From [Erwinia] mediterraneensis (GTDB lineage Bacteria > Pseudomonadota > Gammaproteobacteria > Enterobacterales > Enterobacteriaceae), in the NCBI RefSeq assembly GCF_900604315.1, contig NZ_LR026978.1:1137527-1201526 (forward strand): 64,000 nucleotides of DNA, read 5' to 3'. The translations under genes and the position numbers were made by a program. This document shows, piece after piece, positions 1-12,546 of the stretch (position 1 is the first letter of the stretch; every line of letters begins with the position of its first letter). The notes below the pieces were generated by a model, which did no database searches, was not told the DNA's origin, and worked only from the letters and a program-made list of their open reading frames with translations.

Positions 1-431
<431 letters not shown>

Positions 432-454
432 CAGTTCAAATTTAAACCGTAGCC

Positions 455-2593
<2,139 letters not shown>

Positions 2594-2662
2594 TCAAAGT
2601 TAGTCGACCCCAGCGGGTTGGCTGTTTGAGCGCCCGCTGGTTTAACAACTACTACGTGGCTA

Positions 2663-3196
<534 letters not shown>

Positions 3197-3229
3197 TTAA
3201 AACGTTTGGCCTTACTTAACGGAGAACCA

Positions 3230-3625
<396 letters not shown>

Positions 3626-3683
3626 TTAGCTTTTGCTTCGTAAACACGTAATAAATCGCCTCGTATTACTACGAGGACGCAGA

Positions 3684-3712
3684 ATTTTAGGGCTGTGCTA
3701 AAAAGGTGTCAA
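3684..3712 (-). promoter_or_regulatory. Sigma-70 promoter of the str operon
   Basis: On the minus strand a consensus -35 TTGACA (3707-3712) and a -10 TAAAAT (3684-3689) are separated by exactly 17 bp. Transcription would start near 3677, about 70 bp ahead of the rpsL ATG. The element lies between the tusB stop and rpsL, so the tus genes and str genes can be transcribed separately or by read-through. Confidence 0.8.
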
Positions 3713-3734
3713 GAAATAACCAGGCTTTACGCAA

Positions 3735-4022
3735 TTACCAGGCCATTTGCTGCTGATGTTTTGCGGTTAAGTCAACAAAATCAGTATAGTCTACCAGACG
3801 CACTTTGGATGAAATTTGTGCAGATAATCCCCGGGCTTCCACATCTTCCTGTAATACCCAGAGCGTAGCGGGTGCCGCCAGCAGTTTTTCCAGCATGTTG
3901 CTGTCTGTCAGGGCACCCAGCACCCCATCCTGCAACAGCAGCAGATCGTCCCCGGTACTCAGCATTCTGAGCAGGGTGTCCGTATCGCATTGCCAGGGTG
4001 ACTGCATCAGGGTATGTAACAT
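3735..4022 (-). CDS. tusB: tRNA 2-thiouridine sulfur-relay protein TusB
   Basis: TusB is the structural subunit of the TusBCD heterohexamer, which passes persulfide sulfur from TusA to TusE and MnmA for 2-thiolation of U34 in tRNA. The 95-residue protein has the family signatures GDDLLLLQDGV and LVDYTDFVDLTAKH and ends QQQMAW. It follows tusC by 9 bp and is the last gene of yheO-tusDCB. The str promoter begins just downstream. Confidence 0.95.
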   Translation of the reverse strand: MLHTLMQSPWQCDTDTLLRMLSTGDDLLLLQDGVLGALTDSNMLEKLLAAPATLWVLQEDVEARGLSAQISSKVRLVDYTDFVDLTAKHQQQMAW

Positions 4023-4031
4023 CTGTCGCTC

Positions 4032-4391
4032 TCAGAAAGTGATAATGCGGTCGAAGTCAGCCAGCCGCTGGCGCAGCACATCCGCATCCAGCAGTTCAAC
4101 ATCCAGCACGCGCGCGGCATCAACCGCCAGCCCACGCGCTTTTAGCGAGTCGCGGCAAAGATAGCATTGCTCAATGTCATACAGCGGCAGTACGCCAAAG
4201 GTGGCGATATAATTCCGCGCCAGGATCCGCTCCGGCTGTTGCTGACTGGTCAACTGCAGCACGCCGTCGCCGATAAAAAACAGCCCGATAGTGTCGCTGA
4301 GCGCGGCTGTCGCCAGCGCAGCATCCAGCCCTTCACGTCCGGCGCTGCTGCCATGAGGGGCGCGGGTAAAAACAAAAGCAACGCGATTCAT
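4032..4391 (-). CDS. tusC: tRNA 2-thiouridine sulfur-relay protein TusC
   Basis: Second DsrE-fold subunit of TusBCD, cytoplasmic. The 119-residue product reads [20 protein letters not shown] at its start, matching the TusC N-terminus. An upstream in-frame TTG exists at 4394, but the ATG at 4391 forms a TGATG overlap with the tusD stop, the usual coupled arrangement, so it was chosen. The conserved segments [19 protein letters not shown] and the C-terminal ADFDRIITF are present. Confidence 0.94.
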   Translation of the reverse strand: MNRVAFVFTRAPHGSSAGREGLDAALATAALSDTIGLFFIGDGVLQLTSQQQPERILARNYIATFGVLPLYDIEQCYLCRDSLKARGLAVDAARVLDVELLDADVLRQRLADFDRIITF

Positions 4392-4777
4392 CAAAACTGT
4401 ACCAGTCGATCGCAGCTGAGCGCCGCTTCCGCCAGGGCGCCCAGTCCGCTGAGGGTAAAGCCAGGCTGCAAATTACTACCAGCCAGCTGTAACCTTGCGG
4501 CTTCCTGCTCATCCGTGACGCCACGCCGCAGCGCCGCGGCCACGCAAATATTCAACGCTACCCCCTGCTCCTGCTGCAGTGCCTGCCATGCGCGCACCAG
4601 ATCAAATTCATCACTGGCGGGCGCGGTCAGCTGATTGGCGTTCAGTACGCCCTCCCGATAAAAAAAGACGCTCTCCAGCTGATGCCCCGTCGCCAGTAAT
4701 GCACGCGCAAACAGCAGCGCGCTGCTGGCCTGCTGCGTACCGTAGGGAGCGCCGGTCACCAACAGGGTATAACGCAT
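4391..4777 (-). CDS. tusD: Sulfurtransferase subunit TusD
   Basis: Catalytic subunit of TusBCD. It accepts sulfur from TusA as a cysteine persulfide and hands it to TusE. The 128-residue protein starts [20 protein letters not shown] and has Cys78 in [16 protein letters not shown], the position of the active cysteine in E. coli TusD. The ATG overlaps the yheO stop by one base (TGATG), so translation is likely coupled to yheO. Operon order yheO-tusD-tusC-tusB is as in E. coli. Confidence 0.95.
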   Translation of the reverse strand: MRYTLLVTGAPYGTQQASSALLFARALLATGHQLESVFFYREGVLNANQLTAPASDEFDLVRAWQALQQEQGVALNICVAAALRRGVTDEQEAARLQLAGSNLQPGFTLSGLGALAEAALSCDRLVQF

Positions 4778-5499
4778 CAGCGCTCCTGCCCCTGAAAATC
4801 ACCGTTCTTAAACTGGCGGATATAGAGATAAACCGTATGCTTGGAGATATTCAGACGGTCAGCCACCTGATTAATGGCGTCTTTGATATCGAAAATCCCC
4901 TTCTCATACAGATTGAGCACCACCTGACGATTTTTGGCGTTATTGGAAACGTTTCGGTCAGCGCCCACCTCTTCAATAGTAAATTCCAGCGTCTGAGTCA
5001 CCAGATCTTCGACCGAACTGGCGAAGTTCACGCTGGAGTCCACCTGATGCATTTCCGGCGGCATAAACGTCGACATAATCTGCGAGAACGGCACATCAAG
5101 GTTCATGTTGATGCACAGCAGACCAATGACCCGCTGCTGGCGGTTACGAATAGCGATCGTCACTGACTTCATCAGCACGCCGCTTTTCGCGCGGGTAAAA
5201 TAAGCCTTCGACACGTTGCTGTCTGCGCCCTGCATATCATGCAGCATACGCAGCGCCAGATCGGTAATGGGTGAGCCCACTTTACGCCCGGTATGCTCGC
5301 CGTTGGCAATACGCACCGCAGAACATTTCAGATCTTCCAGAGAATGCAGAACGATTTCACAGTGCGAGCCGATCAGCATCGCCAGCCCATCCACGACCGC
5401 CTCGTAGGATTTCAAAATATCGTAATCGGTTTGTTCAAACGCACGCTGCTCGAGTAAATCGTAGTCAGTCAGTTCACCGGGATTGAATGGATTAGACAT
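4777..5499 (-). CDS. yheO: YheO-family helix-turn-helix transcriptional regulator
   Basis: Cytoplasmic regulator with an N-terminal PAS-like YheO domain (about residues 20-125, containing [20 protein letters not shown]) and a C-terminal HTH (about 185-235, with [20 protein letters not shown]). Using the ATG at 5499 gives 240 residues, the E. coli YheO length; a GTG at 5511 is in frame but has no better ribosome binding site. Its ligand and targets are not well defined. First gene of the operon with tusDCB. Divergent from nothing: fkpA upstream is on the same strand. Confidence 0.9.
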   Translation of the reverse strand: MSNPFNPGELTDYDLLEQRAFEQTDYDILKSYEAVVDGLAMLIGSHCEIVLHSLEDLKCSAVRIANGEHTGRKVGSPITDLALRMLHDMQGADSNVSKAYFTRAKSGVLMKSVTIAIRNRQQRVIGLLCINMNLDVPFSQIMSTFMPPEMHQVDSSVNFASSVEDLVTQTLEFTIEEVGADRNVSNNAKNRQVVLNLYEKGIFDIKDAINQVADRLNISKHTVYLYIRQFKNGDFQGQER

Positions 5500-5665
5500 C
5501 GAAGAGATCACCCTAAATGGCTGGAGCCTGTCATAGCGCTGCAGGGCAGACTCAATACCTGGATAGTTTTACAGCCGCTAGTCTGGCAAATGTCGTTCGC
5601 TTATGCCAGAGCTTTGTCAGGAGAGAGAAAACGAAACCGCCGCAGTGAACGCGGCGGCTGAAAAT

Positions 5666-6481
5666 TTACTGCGCTTTTTTGTCGGCTGCGGCAGGTGCCT
5701 GCGTCTTCTCGTCCGCTTTAGGCGCTGACTTGATGTCCAGTAACTCAACGTCAAACACCAGCGTAGAGTTGGCAGGGATACCCGGCACGCCATTTTTGCC
5801 GTAGGCAAGCTGTGGTGGGATCACCAGCTTGATTTTACCGCCTTTCTTCACGTGCTTCAGGCCTTCCGTCCAGCCAGGAATAACGCCGTCCAGACGGAAA
5901 GAGAGTGGCTCACCGCGTGTATAGGAGTTATCGAACTCCGTACCGTCAATCAGCGTGCCCTTGTAGTTTACGACCACAGTGTCGCTCTCTTTTGGTGCGT
6001 TACCGCTACCCTCTTTCTCAACTTTGTACAGCAGACCGCTGTCGCTTTTCTTCACGCCGCTCTCTTTGGCGAATTTCGCTGCGTATGCGTCACCCTTCTC
6101 CGCGTTCTCTTTGGCGTCCTTCTCCATTTTCGCCTGAGCAGCGCCTTTTACACGGCCTTCAAAAGCCTGCAGCGTCTGCTCGATTTCTTCATCAGAGAGT
6201 TTGCTCTTACCGGCAAAGGCGTCCTGCACACCAGCGATCAACTGCTGTTTATCCAGTTTGATGCCCAGTTTTTCCTGTTCCTTCAGGGAGTTGTCCATGT
6301 AGCGACCCAGCGAAGCGCCCAGCGCATAAGCAGACTGCTGATCCTCATTATTGAAGGCCGCGTTTTTCGGTGCCTGAGGCGCAGCTGGTGCAGTGGTTGC
6401 CTCTGCTGCCAGCGTAAGCGGTGCGTGCAGCGCAACGGCCATAGTGGTAGCTAACAATGTGACTTTTAACAGTGATTTCAT
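5666..6481 (-). CDS. fkpA: Periplasmic FKBP-type peptidyl-prolyl isomerase FkpA
   Basis: FkpA is a periplasmic dimeric chaperone and proline isomerase for envelope proteins. The ATG at 6481 gives 271 residues with a Sec signal peptide (MKSLLKVTLLATTMAVALHA..., cleavage near residue 25). The charged alpha-helical dimerisation domain spans roughly residues 40-145. The FKBP domain follows, with DTVVVNYKGTLIDGTEFDNS, VIPGWTEGL and IPPQLAYG. An Ala/Lys-rich tail ends AADKKAQ. A 44-residue in-frame extension upstream was rejected because the signal peptide starts at 6481. A sigma-E-like promoter lies upstream. Confidence 0.97.
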   Translation of the reverse strand: MKSLLKVTLLATTMAVALHAPLTLAAEATTAPAAPQAPKNAAFNNEDQQSAYALGASLGRYMDNSLKEQEKLGIKLDKQQLIAGVQDAFAGKSKLSDEEIEQTLQAFEGRVKGAAQAKMEKDAKENAEKGDAYAAKFAKESGVKKSDSGLLYKVEKEGSGNAPKESDTVVVNYKGTLIDGTEFDNSYTRGEPLSFRLDGVIPGWTEGLKHVKKGGKIKLVIPPQLAYGKNGVPGIPANSTLVFDVELLDIKSAPKADEKTQAPAAADKKAQ

Positions 6482-6596
6482 CCTTTCTCCAAAACCGAAG
6501 CGTCTCACCTCGGGAATTATTGCGGACCTTAAGCCCCACACTATAACTGTACGTGGGCGTGGCGAACACTCCCACAATGTAATTACCCGGTTAACC

Positions 6597-6623
6597 TCCG
6601 ACCTTTTTTGCATCAGGAAGTTT
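6597..6623 (-). promoter_or_regulatory. Probable sigma-E promoter of fkpA
   Basis: On the minus strand a -35-like AAACTT (6618-6623) is followed after 16 bp by TCGGA (6597-6601), close to the sigma-E pattern GGAACTT-N15/16-TCnnA. It would give a leader of about 110 nt before fkpA. FkpA is a known sigma-E regulon member in E. coli. The site itself is a visual match only. Confidence 0.55.
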
Positions 6624-6761
6624 CATCAGAGATAATGTCATTCGGCCCGTTTTCAAGCACGCCGGTCACACAGCGTATAATATCAGATCATTCTCCTGCG
6701 ACCGGCCATAACACTACGCACATACGCCAACGGGCGTCGCACCGTAACATGAGGAGGGGCT

Positions 6762-6980
6762 ATGCAACAATCAGAGTGGGAAAAACGGCTGGAGGCACTG
6801 GAAAGCAAGGTGGCTTTTCAGGAGTTGACGATTGATCAGCTGAATCAGACCGTGATCCAGCATGAGCTGGAGGTAAGTAAGATGCGCGAGCGGCTGCGTC
6901 TGATGGCAGATAAGCTCAAGGAAGCGGCACCGTCAATGGTTGCATCGCAGGCGGAGGAGACGCCACCACCCCATTATTGA
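6762..6980 (+). CDS. slyX: SlyX family coiled-coil protein
   Basis: Small 72-residue protein, almost entirely a predicted coiled coil: a heptad-like run from residue 5 to about 58 (WEKRLEALESKVAFQELTID and following) and a Pro-rich tail ending TPPPHY. Function of the family is unknown. It is divergent from fkpA and convergent with slyD, the same arrangement as in E. coli. The ribosome binding site GAGGAGG is strong. Confidence 0.93.
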   Translation: MQQSEWEKRLEALESKVAFQELTIDQLNQTVIQHELEVSKMRERLRLMADKLKEAAPSMVASQAEETPPPHY

Positions 6981-7054
6981 TCGTGCGCCCAACGGCATGC
7001 GTGACAGCAGTTGCGCGTATCAGGTGACCCTGTGCGCACCCGATGTCAGACAGA

Positions 7055-7083
7055 AGAAAGGCCACCGCACGGGTGGCCTTTCT
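7055..7083. terminator. Bidirectional terminator between slyX and slyD
   Basis: A 12-bp stem (AGAAAGGCCACC at 7055-7066 pairing with 7072-7083) with a five-base loop ends in T-rich sequence on both strands. It lies between the convergent slyX and slyD stops. Confidence 0.85.
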
Positions 7084-7097
7084 TATTTACTGCTGGC

Positions 7098-7652
7098 TTA
7101 GTGACTGCAGCCGCAGCCACCAGTGCCACAACCGCCCTGACCATGATCATGACCGTGGTCGTGATCGTGGTCATGATGATGACCATGCTCGCCATGAACG
7201 TGGCCATGAGCCAGTTCTTCCGGCGTTGCTTCGCGCAGCGCAACCACTTCAACGCTGAAGTTCAGGTTCTGACCTGCCAGCATATGGTTGCCGTCAACCA
7301 CAACGTGTTCATCTTCCACTTCGGTAATTTCTACCGGCACCGGGCCCTGATCGGTTTCCGCCAGGAAGCGCATGCCGACCTGCAATTCATCCACGCCCAT
7401 AAAGACATCTTTAGGTACACGCTGCACCAGATTATCATCGTACTGGCCGTAGGCTTCGTTTGCCGGAATATGAACCTCAAACTTGTCACCCACAACGTGA
7501 TTTTCCAGCGCTTTTTCCAGACCAGAAATCAGGGAACCATGACCGTGCAGATAGTCCAACGGTGCACTCACCGGTGACTCATCAACCAACACACCGTCTT
7601 CTGTACGTACCTGATAGGCCAGGCTAACCACCAGGTCTTTAGCTACTTTCAT
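7098..7652 (-). CDS. slyD: FKBP-type peptidyl-prolyl isomerase and metallochaperone SlyD
   Basis: SlyD couples an FKBP isomerase domain with an inserted chaperone (IF) domain, and supplies nickel for hydrogenase maturation in E. coli. The ATG at 7652 (ribosome binding site AGGAGATATC) gives 184 residues starting MKVAKDLVVSLAYQVRTEDG. The FKBP halves flank the IF segment (about residues 70-125). From about residue 150 the tail is very rich in His, Asp and Gly, with Cys near the end (GGCGTGGCGCSH), the metal-binding region. The tail is somewhat shorter than in E. coli (196 residues in total). Confidence 0.97.
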   Translation of the reverse strand: MKVAKDLVVSLAYQVRTEDGVLVDESPVSAPLDYLHGHGSLISGLEKALENHVVGDKFEVHIPANEAYGQYDDNLVQRVPKDVFMGVDELQVGMRFLAETDQGPVPVEITEVEDEHVVVDGNHMLAGQNLNFSVEVVALREATPEELAHGHVHGEHGHHHDHDHDHGHDHGQGGCGTGGCGCSH

Positions 7653-7848
7653 GATATCTCCTAACCGTTGAGAACTGCGATCCCGTCTCATTGGTCTATT
7701 TTAGCGTGCAATAACACCAACCAGAAAGGTTCCAGACTGAGGGTAAAATCGCAAATGCATCTTTCATTGCCTCAGCGTTAATTGCGCCGATTGTAACGGA
7801 ATTCTATCCCGCTGTACGTTTAAGCTTAAAAAAAGCTGCGCCATTACG

Positions 7849-8043
7849 CTACTCAGGATGAAAAATTCCAATCACTTGCTCCTGAGTGCGAACCTGATCG
7901 CGTACCTGCTTATCAGCCTCACGCATCTGATGGCCGCACTTCACGCACTCCACCACATCCACATTATTTTCACGCCACATCGCCAGCGTGTCTTTTTCCT
8001 GACAGTGCGGGCAGACCGCACCGGCAATAAAACGTTTACGCAT
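7849..8043 (-). CDS. yheV: YheV family putative zinc ribbon protein
   Basis: A 64-residue protein with two CxxC knuckles, CPHCQEKDTL and VECVKCGHQM, forming a probable zinc ribbon. It starts MRKRFIAGAVCPHC, as does E. coli YheV. Function is unknown. It lies downstream of kefB on the same strand, separated by a GC-rich stem-loop, as the last gene of the kefG-kefB-yheV cluster. Confidence 0.92.
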   Translation of the reverse strand: MRKRFIAGAVCPHCQEKDTLAMWRENNVDVVECVKCGHQMREADKQVRDQVRTQEQVIGIFHPE

Positions 8044-8100
8044 TATGTTTCCGCCTGTTCAGGCTCAGCTTGAACAAATAAGTTTAGTCGAGGGTAGACC

Positions 8101-8126
8101 GGTCCGGGGGAGGAGATCCCCGGACC
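8101..8126. other. GC-rich stem-loop between kefB and yheV
   Basis: The arms GGTCCGGGG (8101-8109) and CCCCGGACC (8118-8126) form a 9-bp perfect stem with an eight-base loop. No U-run follows in either direction. It could protect the kefB 3' end or reduce transcription into yheV. Confidence 0.55.
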
Positions 8127-8133
8127 GTACAAT

Positions 8134-9939
8134 TCATAACGGATCGTCCCAGCCATCAAACTGCCGCTTCTCCTGCTGCATCTCGCGCTGGAAAATATCC
8201 TCCAGTTCCCGTCGCGCTTCCCGGGCGCGCGAGATCTGCGCGCTGTCGGTGTGATTCGGCATCAGCTCACGTAGCATGCGCATATCGAGACGGCGGAAAT
8301 GCAACTGAGCCCGCTGGGCCTGGTGCGGATGCATCCCCAGCGACATCAGGGTCTTACGCCCCAGCTCCAGCGCGCTGGAGAAGGTTTCACGCGAGAATTG
8401 CGTAACGCCCGCCTGCAGCAGTTCGTGCGCTTCTACACGTCCGCGCGCCCGCGCCAGAATTTGCAGCTGCGGGAAATGCTGCTGACAGAGGCGCACAATC
8501 GTCATCGAATCTTCCGGATCGTTACAGGTGATAACGATCGACTGCGCGCTGGACGCACCGGCGGCACGCAGCAGTTCCAGTTCGGTGGCATCGCCATAAT
8601 AAACCTTGTAGCCATATTTACGCATCAGGCTAACGGCGCTGATATCGCGCTCCAGCACGGTAATGCGCTTATTGTTGGCCATCAGCAGGCGCCCAATCAC
8701 CTGGCCAAAGCGGCCAAATCCGACCACGATCACCTGCGGCTGATCGTCATCCACAAAGGGCTTCTCCGCCTGATCGTCCGGTTCATTAAAGCGCCGCGCC
8801 AGGATGCTGTCCACCCCCTGCATCAGCAGCGGCGTGGTCATCATCGACAGCGTGACGGTAACCAAAAGCAGCGGCAGCTGATCGCCGGAAAACAGGTTTG
8901 CCGAGGAGGCCGCGGAAAAGAGTACGAAGGCGAACTCGCCGCCCTGGCTCAGCACGCAGGCAAACTGCAGCCGTTCCGAGCTGCGCAGGCCGTAAATACG
9001 CGCCAGCAGGTAGAGCACCAGACTTTTTACCGCCACCAGTACCAGCACGCCGATCAGGATGGCGACAATATGGGTGTAGAGCACACCAAGGTTGAGCGCC
9101 ATGCCCACCGAAATAAAGAACAGACCGAGCAGCAGCCCTTTAAAGGGCTCGATAGCTACTTCCAGTTCATGACGATATTCACTTTCCGCCAGCAGAATAC
9201 CGGCGATAAAGGTACCCAGCGCCATCGACAGTCCCAGCGCATCCATAAACAGCGCGGCGCCCAGCACCAACAGCAGCGCGGCGGCGGTAAACACTTCGCG
9301 TACGCCGGAGGCGGCGATATAACGAAAGATCGGCCGCAGCAGATAACGTCCACCAATCAGCATGCCGGTAAAAGCCAGTACCTTAAGCCCAACTTTCATC
9401 CAGTCGATATGGCCGCTGTCGCTGCCCGCCAGCAGCGGCACCAACGCCAGCGCCGGAATCACAGCCAGATCCTGAAACAGCAGTACGGAGAACCCGAGCT
9501 GACCCGCTTCATTGCGGTTCATGCCTTTATCGCGCATCAGCTGCAGTGCCATCGCGGTCGAGGACATCGCCAGACCGATACCGCCAATCACCGCCGCCTG
9601 CCAGTCAAAGTCGGTGAACCAGAGCAAGCCGCCCAGAATGGCCGCCGAGAAACAGACCTGCGCTGCGCCAACGCCGAAAATCGAACGCCGCAGCGACCAG
9701 AGTTTAGAGGGATTCAGTTCCAGCCCGATAATAAACATCAGAAACACGACGCCAAGCTCAGAGAAGTGCAGAATCTCTTCAACGTCGCTGATAAAACCCA
9801 GTCCCCAGGGGCCGATAGCGATACCGGCCAGTAAATACCCCAAAACAGCGCCAATCCCTAACCGCGCTGCTACTGGCACCACCAGGACCGCGGCAAACAG
9901 GTAAATCACACCTGCGGTAAGCAGGGTCTGTCCTTCCAT
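8134..9939 (-). CDS. kefB: Glutathione-gated potassium/proton antiporter KefB
   Basis: KefB is an inner-membrane CPA2-family K+ efflux system, held closed by glutathione and opened by glutathione adducts, acidifying the cytoplasm against electrophiles. The ATG at 9939 gives 601 residues, the E. coli length. About 12 hydrophobic helices occupy residues 5-380. The RCK/TrkA-N domain follows, with the nucleotide-binding loop [17 protein letters not shown] near residue 405. The start overlaps the kefG stop (TAATG), so the two are translationally coupled. A 43-residue in-frame extension is kefG sequence read in another frame and was excluded. Confidence 0.97.
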   Translation of the reverse strand: MEGQTLLTAGVIYLFAAVLVVPVAARLGIGAVLGYLLAGIAIGPWGLGFISDVEEILHFSELGVVFLMFIIGLELNPSKLWSLRRSIFGVGAAQVCFSAAILGGLLWFTDFDWQAAVIGGIGLAMSSTAMALQLMRDKGMNRNEAGQLGFSVLLFQDLAVIPALALVPLLAGSDSGHIDWMKVGLKVLAFTGMLIGGRYLLRPIFRYIAASGVREVFTAAALLLVLGAALFMDALGLSMALGTFIAGILLAESEYRHELEVAIEPFKGLLLGLFFISVGMALNLGVLYTHIVAILIGVLVLVAVKSLVLYLLARIYGLRSSERLQFACVLSQGGEFAFVLFSAASSANLFSGDQLPLLLVTVTLSMMTTPLLMQGVDSILARRFNEPDDQAEKPFVDDDQPQVIVVGFGRFGQVIGRLLMANNKRITVLERDISAVSLMRKYGYKVYYGDATELELLRAAGASSAQSIVITCNDPEDSMTIVRLCQQHFPQLQILARARGRVEAHELLQAGVTQFSRETFSSALELGRKTLMSLGMHPHQAQRAQLHFRRLDMRMLRELMPNHTDSAQISRAREARRELEDIFQREMQQEKRQFDGWDDPL

Positions 9940-10490
9940 TACACTCCTCCGTTGGGCAGCGGCGCTGCCAGCCAGTCGCCATAGGCGCGGGCAAATTTCT
10001 TCATGGTTTCCGGCGTCTGGCGACGCGCCCAGTAAATGATCATCGGCGTCATCCAGTGCATACGACACATCTGTGCCGTCAGTTCAAAGGGGCGCATGAT
10101 GTCGCTCATGGGATAGCGGTTCAGGCCATTGCCATGGTAAGCCGCTTCGGGCTCGCCGGTGGTGATGACGCTGCGCCAGTACTTACCTTCCAGCGCATTG
10201 CCGCCGGTGCCGCTGGCAAAGCCGCGCGACAGCACGCGGTCCAGCCACTCTTTCAACAGGGCCGGGCAGCTCCAGGTATAAAGAGGGTGTTGAAACACGA
10301 CAACCTGATGTTCCCGCAGCAGCTGCTGCTCATAATGGATATCGATAAAGAAGTCAGGATAGTGTGCATAAAGATCATGCACAGTGACATGTTCCAGTTG
10401 TTGAGCCGGCTGTAACAAAACCCGATTAACGATCGAATCCTGTGCTTCCGGATGGGCGTACAGCAGCAAAATTTTCGGTGGCTGCGACAT
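9939..10490 (-). CDS. kefG: Glutathione-regulated potassium-efflux ancillary protein KefG
   Basis: Cytoplasmic flavodoxin-fold quinone-reductase-like subunit required for full KefB activity. The product is 183 residues and begins [20 protein letters not shown]. Family segments include the [20 protein letters not shown] loop and the FMN-site region around [13 protein letters not shown]. The chosen ATG follows the ribosome binding site GGAGGGAACG; a GTG-type extension of 15 residues adds nothing conserved. It is divergent from yheS. Confidence 0.95.
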   Translation of the reverse strand: MSQPPKILLLYAHPEAQDSIVNRVLLQPAQQLEHVTVHDLYAHYPDFFIDIHYEQQLLREHQVVVFQHPLYTWSCPALLKEWLDRVLSRGFASGTGGNALEGKYWRSVITTGEPEAAYHGNGLNRYPMSDIMRPFELTAQMCRMHWMTPMIIYWARRQTPETMKKFARAYGDWLAAPLPNGGV

Positions 10491-10604
10491 CGTTCCCTCC
10501 AGGGCGTCGTCACGGGGCAGGATTTCCGCTACCATGCACCACGCAACTTACGTTCATTTCATTATGTTCCCGGTAAATTAACATACTCTGACGATACGGC
10601 GCTT

Positions 10605-12509
10605 ATGATTGTCTTTTCCTCCTTACAAATTCGACGCGGCACCCGGGTTCTGCTGGACAACGCGACGGCCACGGTTAACCCAGGCCAGAAAGTGGGCCTG
10701 GTGGGTAAAAACGGCTGCGGCAAATCAACGCTGCTGGCCCTGTTAAAGGGCGAAATCACCAGCGATGCTGGCAGCGTTACCTTTCCCGGCAACTGGGCGC
10801 TGGCGTGGGTCAATCAGGAAACGCCTGCGCTGGATAAAGCCGCGCTTGAATATGTTATTGATGGCGACCGTGAATTTCGTCAGCTTGAATCCGAATTAGC
10901 CCAGGCCAATGCCGATAATAACGGCAACGCCATTGCATTACTTCATGGCAAACTTGACGCTATTCAGGCCTGGAGTATCCAGGCGCGTGCTTCCAGCCTG
11001 CTGCACGGACTCGGCTTCAGCCAGGAACAGCTGCTGCGTCCGGTCAGTGATTTCTCGGGCGGCTGGCGGATGCGTCTCAATCTGGCGCAGGCGCTGATCT
11101 GCCGTTCCGACCTACTGTTGCTTGATGAACCTACTAACCACCTCGATCTCGATGCCGTGATCTGGCTGGAGCGCTGGTTAAAAAACTATACCGGCACGCT
11201 GATTCTGATCTCCCACGATCGTGATTTTCTCGACCCGGTGGTGGATAAGATTTTACATATCGAACAACAAACGATGTTTGAATACACCGGTAACTACAGC
11301 GCATTTGAGCGCCAGCGCGTGGCCAAACTGGCGCAGCAGCAGGCGTTATACGAACATCAGCAAGAGAAAGTGGCGCACCTGCAGAGTTATATCGACCGTT
11401 TTCGCGCCAAAGCCACCAAAGCGAAACAGGCACAAAGCCGTATCAAGATGCTGGAACGCATGGAGCTGATCGCGCCGGCGCATGTTGATAACCCGTTCAG
11501 CTTTAGCTTCCGCCCGCCGGAAAGCCTGCCTAATCCGTTGCTGAAGATGGAGAAGGTCACGGCAGGCTATGGCGAGCGTGTGATTCTGGATGCTATCAAA
11601 CTGAACCTGGTGCCGGGTTCACGAATCGGGCTATTGGGTCGAAACGGCGCCGGTAAATCTACCCTGATCAAGCTGCTGGCGGGCGAACTGACGCCGCTGG
11701 ATGGCGAAGTAGGGCTGGCGAAAGGGGTCAAACTCGGTTACTTCGCGCAGCATCAGCTGGAGTTTTTGCGCGCTGACGAGTCGCCGTTACAGCACCTGGC
11801 CCGCCTGGCGCCGAAAGTGCTGGAGCAGCAGCTGCGCGACTATCTTGGCGGCTTCGGTTTTCAGGGCGATAAAGTCAGTGAGCCTACCGCACGCTTCTCC
11901 GGTGGTGAAAAGGCGCGTCTGGTGCTGGCGCTGATTGTCTGGCAGCGTCCTAACCTGCTGCTGCTTGATGAACCCACTAACCACCTCGATCTCGACATGC
12001 GCCAGGCGCTTACCGAAGCGTTAATCGACTTCGAGGGCGCGCTGGTGGTGGTATCGCACGATCGCCATCTGCTGCGTGCCACCACTGACGATCTTTATCT
12101 GGTGCATGACGGCAAAGTGGATGTCTTTGAGGGCGACCTGGAAGATTATCAGCAGTGGCTGAGCGATCTGCAAAAACAGGCCGCGCAGCAGGATGCCGTG
12201 CCGAAAGCGGATAACAGCAACAGCGCCCAGGCACGTAAAGATCAGAAGCGCCGCGATGCTGAACTGCGAGCCCAGACCCAGCCGCTGCGCAAACAGATCG
12301 AAAAGCTGGAAAAGCAGATGGAGAAATGGCAAGCCCAGCTGCAGGAGGCAGAAACGCTGCTGGCTGACAGCGCCATTTACGATCAGGCGCGTAAAGCGGA
12401 TCTGACCGTTGCGCTTCAGCGTCAGGCGGAAAGCAAATCGGCGCTGGAAGAGGTAGAAATGGCCTGGCTTGATGCCCAGGAGCAGCTGGAAAATATGCTC
12501 GCCTCCTGA
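10605..12509 (+). CDS. yheS: ABC-F family ATP-binding protein YheS
   Basis: A soluble ABC-F protein with two ABC cassettes and no membrane domain; family members act on ribosomes, for example to relieve stalling. The ATG at 10605 gives 634 residues. Cassette 1 has Walker A GKNGCGKST (about residues 34-42), signature FSGGW and LLLLDEPTNHLDLD. Cassette 2 has GRNGAGKST, FSGGEKAR and LLLLDEPTNHLDLDMRQ. The inter-cassette linker and a C-terminal Lys/Glu/Gln coiled coil (about 545-634) are typical. The ORF could be extended 51 residues upstream, but that overlaps kefG and lacks family similarity. Confidence 0.95.
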   Translation: MIVFSSLQIRRGTRVLLDNATATVNPGQKVGLVGKNGCGKSTLLALLKGEITSDAGSVTFPGNWALAWVNQETPALDKAALEYVIDGDREFRQLESELAQANADNNGNAIALLHGKLDAIQAWSIQARASSLLHGLGFSQEQLLRPVSDFSGGWRMRLNLAQALICRSDLLLLDEPTNHLDLDAVIWLERWLKNYTGTLILISHDRDFLDPVVDKILHIEQQTMFEYTGNYSAFERQRVAKLAQQQALYEHQQEKVAHLQSYIDRFRAKATKAKQAQSRIKMLERMELIAPAHVDNPFSFSFRPPESLPNPLLKMEKVTAGYGERVILDAIKLNLVPGSRIGLLGRNGAGKSTLIKLLAGELTPLDGEVGLAKGVKLGYFAQHQLEFLRADESPLQHLARLAPKVLEQQLRDYLGGFGFQGDKVSEPTARFSGGEKARLVLALIVWQRPNLLLLDEPTNHLDLDMRQALTEALIDFEGALVVVSHDRHLLRATTDDLYLVHDGKVDVFEGDLEDYQQWLSDLQKQAAQQDAVPKADNSNSAQARKDQKRRDAELRAQTQPLRKQIEKLEKQMEKWQAQLQEAETLLADSAIYDQARKADLTVALQRQAESKSALEEVEMAWLDAQEQLENMLAS

Positions 12510-12515
12510 GCAAAC

Positions 12516-12537
12516 GCGGCCCGTTGCAGCGGGCCGC
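12516..12537 (+). terminator. Stem-loop after yheS
   Basis: GCGGCCCG (12516-12523) pairs with 12530-12537 across a six-base loop, directly between the convergent yheS and tauD stops. There is no clear T-run, so this is a weak terminator or a 3'-end stabiliser. Confidence 0.45.
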
Positions 12538-12546
12538 AGCATCGCA

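Noticed and set aside
8299..9834. Open frame of 511 codons on the plus strand
   Set aside because: It is entirely antisense to kefB, its composition (many Gln, His, Arg) is that of a mirrored membrane-protein gene, and no family feature is visible.
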